A stretch of 7,909 nucleotides of DNA from an uncultured Oscillospiraceae bacterium (GTDB taxonomy: Bacteria; Bacillota; Clostridia; Oscillospirales; Oscillospiraceae), in assembly GCA_905236265.1 (NCBI GenBank), contig CAJOOV010000277.1, forward strand, positions 1 through 7,909. The letters are read 5' to 3'. Positions within the stretch are counted from its first letter, which is position 1. Each line of letters starts with the position of its first letter. This document shows positions 6,286 through 7,909 of this stretch, in pieces. The notes beneath the pieces are model-generated. The model searched no databases. It was given only the letters and a program-made list of their open reading frames with translations, and was not told the DNA's origin. The position numbers and the translations under genes were made by a program.

Positions 6286-6326
6286 AAAAAACGCTGTCTT
6301 TGGTGAATCCCAAAAACAGCGTTTTT
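6286..6326 (-). terminator. strong intrinsic terminator of the GTPase-NYN gene
   Basis: AAAAACGCTGT (6287-6297) pairs perfectly with ACAGCGTTTTT (6316-6326). After one C/A mismatch the stem continues with five more pairs (TTTGG / CCAAA) around a 6-nt loop. On the minus strand it ends in six T's (6291-6286), about 15 nt after the TAA stop at 6342. The plus strand also has a T5 run, so it may insulate both ways. Confidence 0.88.
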
Positions 6327-6341
6327 CTCGCTTCAACTGTA

Positions 6342-7909
6342 TTATGATTGCTTCCGCCCCGGCGTAATGCCGTGGTTCGTCTGCCACACCATACGCCGTA
6401 TCTCCTCTCGAACCTGCTCCATCTCCTCCTGTAAGGCTCTTGCGGAAACACGAAGGCACCCGTGTCCCATAACGATGATCTGTTCCAGTCCGTCTGACGT
6501 GGCCACTCTCACCCGGTACCGCTTTCCCAGCTTATAGGACGCCTGTTCAATGTAGCTGTCCGCTGTCTCCGCCTCCTTTGTAAAGACCACATGGATATTG
6601 TGATAGCGCTCCATGCGGCGCACACCGCCCTTTACCCGGTAAGCGTCAAAGACGAGAATCACATGGCATTTCCTGTGCGCCTGATACTCGCACAGATCAT
6701 CCATCAGCGCCTGTCGTGCCCGCTCCACGCTGTTCTCACTCAGGCGCTTCAGCTCATCCCATGCGAAAACCATATTGTATCCGTCCACCAGCAGGTATTC
6801 CTCAATAGGCTGCGTCTCCTTGATGGTCACCCGCTCCGGGAGCGTGTGCTCTCTGGGTGGAGGCTGAAATGCCCGCTTGCGCTGCACCTTGCCATAGGTC
6901 TGTTCAAAAATAGCCTGCAATTCCCTGTCCTCGGCAACGGCATCGGCATAGCGGGGACTGCGCTGGCGCACCGTCTCCACCGGCGTTTCCTCCCTGCGAT
7001 GGAGATTCACCGGCGATTCCAGATGCTGATAGCGATAGACCTCATTCCACGGCACTACAACCCCGGCACCGTGGCTGCAAAACACAGAGTCTGCGGTGTT
7101 CTCCACATCGGAGTCGGGGTCATATCCGATCCGCTCCACTACCTCCTGCGTGTTATGGCAGGGGAAATAACCCTTCAGGCGCAGGGACAGCCGTCCCCTG
7201 CCCTTGGTGTAGGCGCTCAGCTCAGAGGCATAGTCCACCATCTCGGAGACGGGAACGCTTGCGCGGAGAATCGCCCGGTCACCGAATTGCTCCGGTGGTT
7301 CAAAGCTGCCGGAGCGCTGCTGGATGTCGCTGATTGCTCTGCCCAGATGCTCGGCGGGCAGCTCCAGCTCCATGTCATACCACGGCTCCAGCAGAATACT
7401 CTCCGCCTGCCGCAAGCCCTGACGCACGGCACGATAGGTAGCCTGACGGAAATCTCCTCCCTCTGTGTGCTTCAGGTGGGCTCTTCCCGCAACCAGTGTC
7501 ATCACCACATCGGTGATAGGAGAACCAGTAAGCACCCCCAAATGGGGCTTTTCCAGCAGGTGGGTGAAGATAAGCCGCTGCCAGTTCAGGTCGAGCTGGT
7601 TCTCACTCACCCCGCTTTTCAGCACAATGCCGCTGCCCCGCTCTCCGGGCTCTATGAGCAGATGCACCTCGGCATAGTGGCGCAGGGGTTCAAAATGCCC
7701 CACGCCGATGACAGGAGAGGCTATCGTCTCCCGGTAGACGATGTTTCCCGGTCCGAAGGAAATCTCCAACCCAAAACGCTCCCGGATTATCTGGGTGAGA
7801 ATCTCCGTCTGAATCTGTCCCATGAGCTGGATATGGATTTCCTGAAGCTGCGCCTTCCAGACGATATGAAGGCTGGGATCCTCCTCCTCCAGCTCACGAA
7901 GCTGCTGAA
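6342..7909 (-). CDS. translational GTPase (TetM/EF-G-like) domains III-V fused to a YacP/Rae1-type NYN ribonuclease, 5'-truncated
   Basis: The frame is open to the window edge (28 codons before the Met at 7823), so 521 C-terminal residues are visible and the GTPase domain lies outside. Residue numbers are from that Met. The edge to about 30 is EF-G domain III (LRELEEEDPSLHIVW, then EIHIQLMGQIQTEIL). Roughly 31-223 are domains IV and V as in ribosomal protection proteins, with SPITDVVMTL, GGDFRQATYRAVRQGL, LLEPWYDMELELP and a C-terminal LKGYF. Residues 224-341 are a linker including SVFCSHGAGVVVPWNEV. Residues 342-478 (about 6390-6800) are an NYN/YacP nuclease with acidic positions in LLVDGYNMV, VFDAY, ETADSYIE and ATSDG. 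EF-G and TetM enter the ribosomal A site, and Rae1, the YacP protein of Bacillus subtilis, cleaves mRNA there. A ribosome-directed GTPase-nuclease is therefore inferred. The domain-IV tip differs from TetM, so tetracycline resistance is doubtful. Confidence 0.9.
   Translation of the reverse strand, partial: QQLRELEEEDPSLHIVWKAQLQEIHIQLMGQIQTEILTQIIRERFGLEISFGPGNIVYRETIASPVIGVGHFEPLRHYAEVHLLIEPGERGSGIVLKSGVSENQLDLNWQRLIFTHLLEKPHLGVLTGSPITDVVMTLVAGRAHLKHTEGGDFRQATYRAVRQGLRQAESILLEPWYDMELELPAEHLGRAISDIQQRSGSFEPPEQFGDRAILRASVPVSEMVDYASELSAYTKGRGRLSLRLKGYFPCHNTQEVVERIGYDPDSDVENTADSVFCSHGAGVVVPWNEVYRYQHLESPVNLHRREETPVETVRQRSPRYADAVAEDRELQAIFEQTYGKVQRKRAFQPPPREHTLPERVTIKETQPIEEYLLVDGYNMVFAWDELKRLSENSVERARQALMDDLCEYQAHRKCHVILVFDAYRVKGGVRRMERYHNIHVVFTKEAETADSYIEQASYKLGKRYRVRVATSDGLEQIIVMGHGCLRVSARALQEEMEQVREEIRRMVWQTNHGITPGRKQS

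Noticed and set aside
6235..6459. Small minus-strand frames overlapping the terminator and the 3' end of the NYN gene
   Set aside because: They lie in other frames of the NYN gene and cross its terminator; no independent start signal is seen.
6342..7909. Tetracycline resistance determinant (tetM/tetW type)
   Set aside because: Related by fold, but the domain IV loop differs and the NYN fusion is not found in the classical resistance proteins; no mobile-element context is visible.

Overview
The window looks like chromosomal DNA from a Gram-positive, probably spore-forming Clostridia, most likely the Oscillospirales (Oscillospiraceae / Flavonifractor-like). This is inferred from the style of the AlaRS, HIT and TrmH proteins, strong GGAGG ribosome binding sites, fairly GC-rich coding DNA with short AT-rich spacers, and a small protein resembling DUF6514. 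I see no insertion sequence, integrase, tRNA, rRNA or CRISPR array.

Layout. (1) 1-2100 (+): the last ~700 codons of alanyl-tRNA synthetase (alaS), followed by a complete HIT/Hint nucleotide hydrolase (2130-2465) and a perfect 12-bp-stem terminator. (2) 2541-3365 (+): a TrmH/SpoU-family RNA 2'-O-methyltransferase. It starts just after that terminator and its 3' end overlaps the next gene. (3) 3352-4244 (-): a two-gene operon encoding a barnase-type ribonuclease, predicted to be a lipoprotein with a long Glu/Gln-rich linker, and a barstar-type inhibitor 2 nt downstream. (4) 4245-4383: a 139-bp divergent promoter region. (5) 4384-5772 (+): a complete 12-TM GPH-family (MelB-like) sugar:cation symporter with a very good extended -10 promoter and its own terminator. 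(6) 5832-6110 (-): a 92-residue DUF6514-like protein, convergent with the symporter. Its AT-rich upstream region holds a consensus -10 and an inverted pair of Spo0A-box-like sites. (7) 6342-7909 (-): the C-terminal 521 codons of a translational GTPase of the TetM/EF-G class (domains III-V) fused to a YacP/Rae1-type NYN ribonuclease domain, followed by a strong terminator.

How they relate. Most genes concern tRNA, ribosomes or RNA: tRNA charging, RNA methylation, an exported RNase with its inhibitor, and a ribosome-associated GTPase-nuclease. Apart from alaS-HIT and barnase-barstar they are in separate transcription units, so I do not claim a single pathway. The two items most worth attention are the GTPase-NYN fusion, which joins an A-site-entering factor to an A-site-type endonuclease, and the tethered barnase with its cognate barstar.
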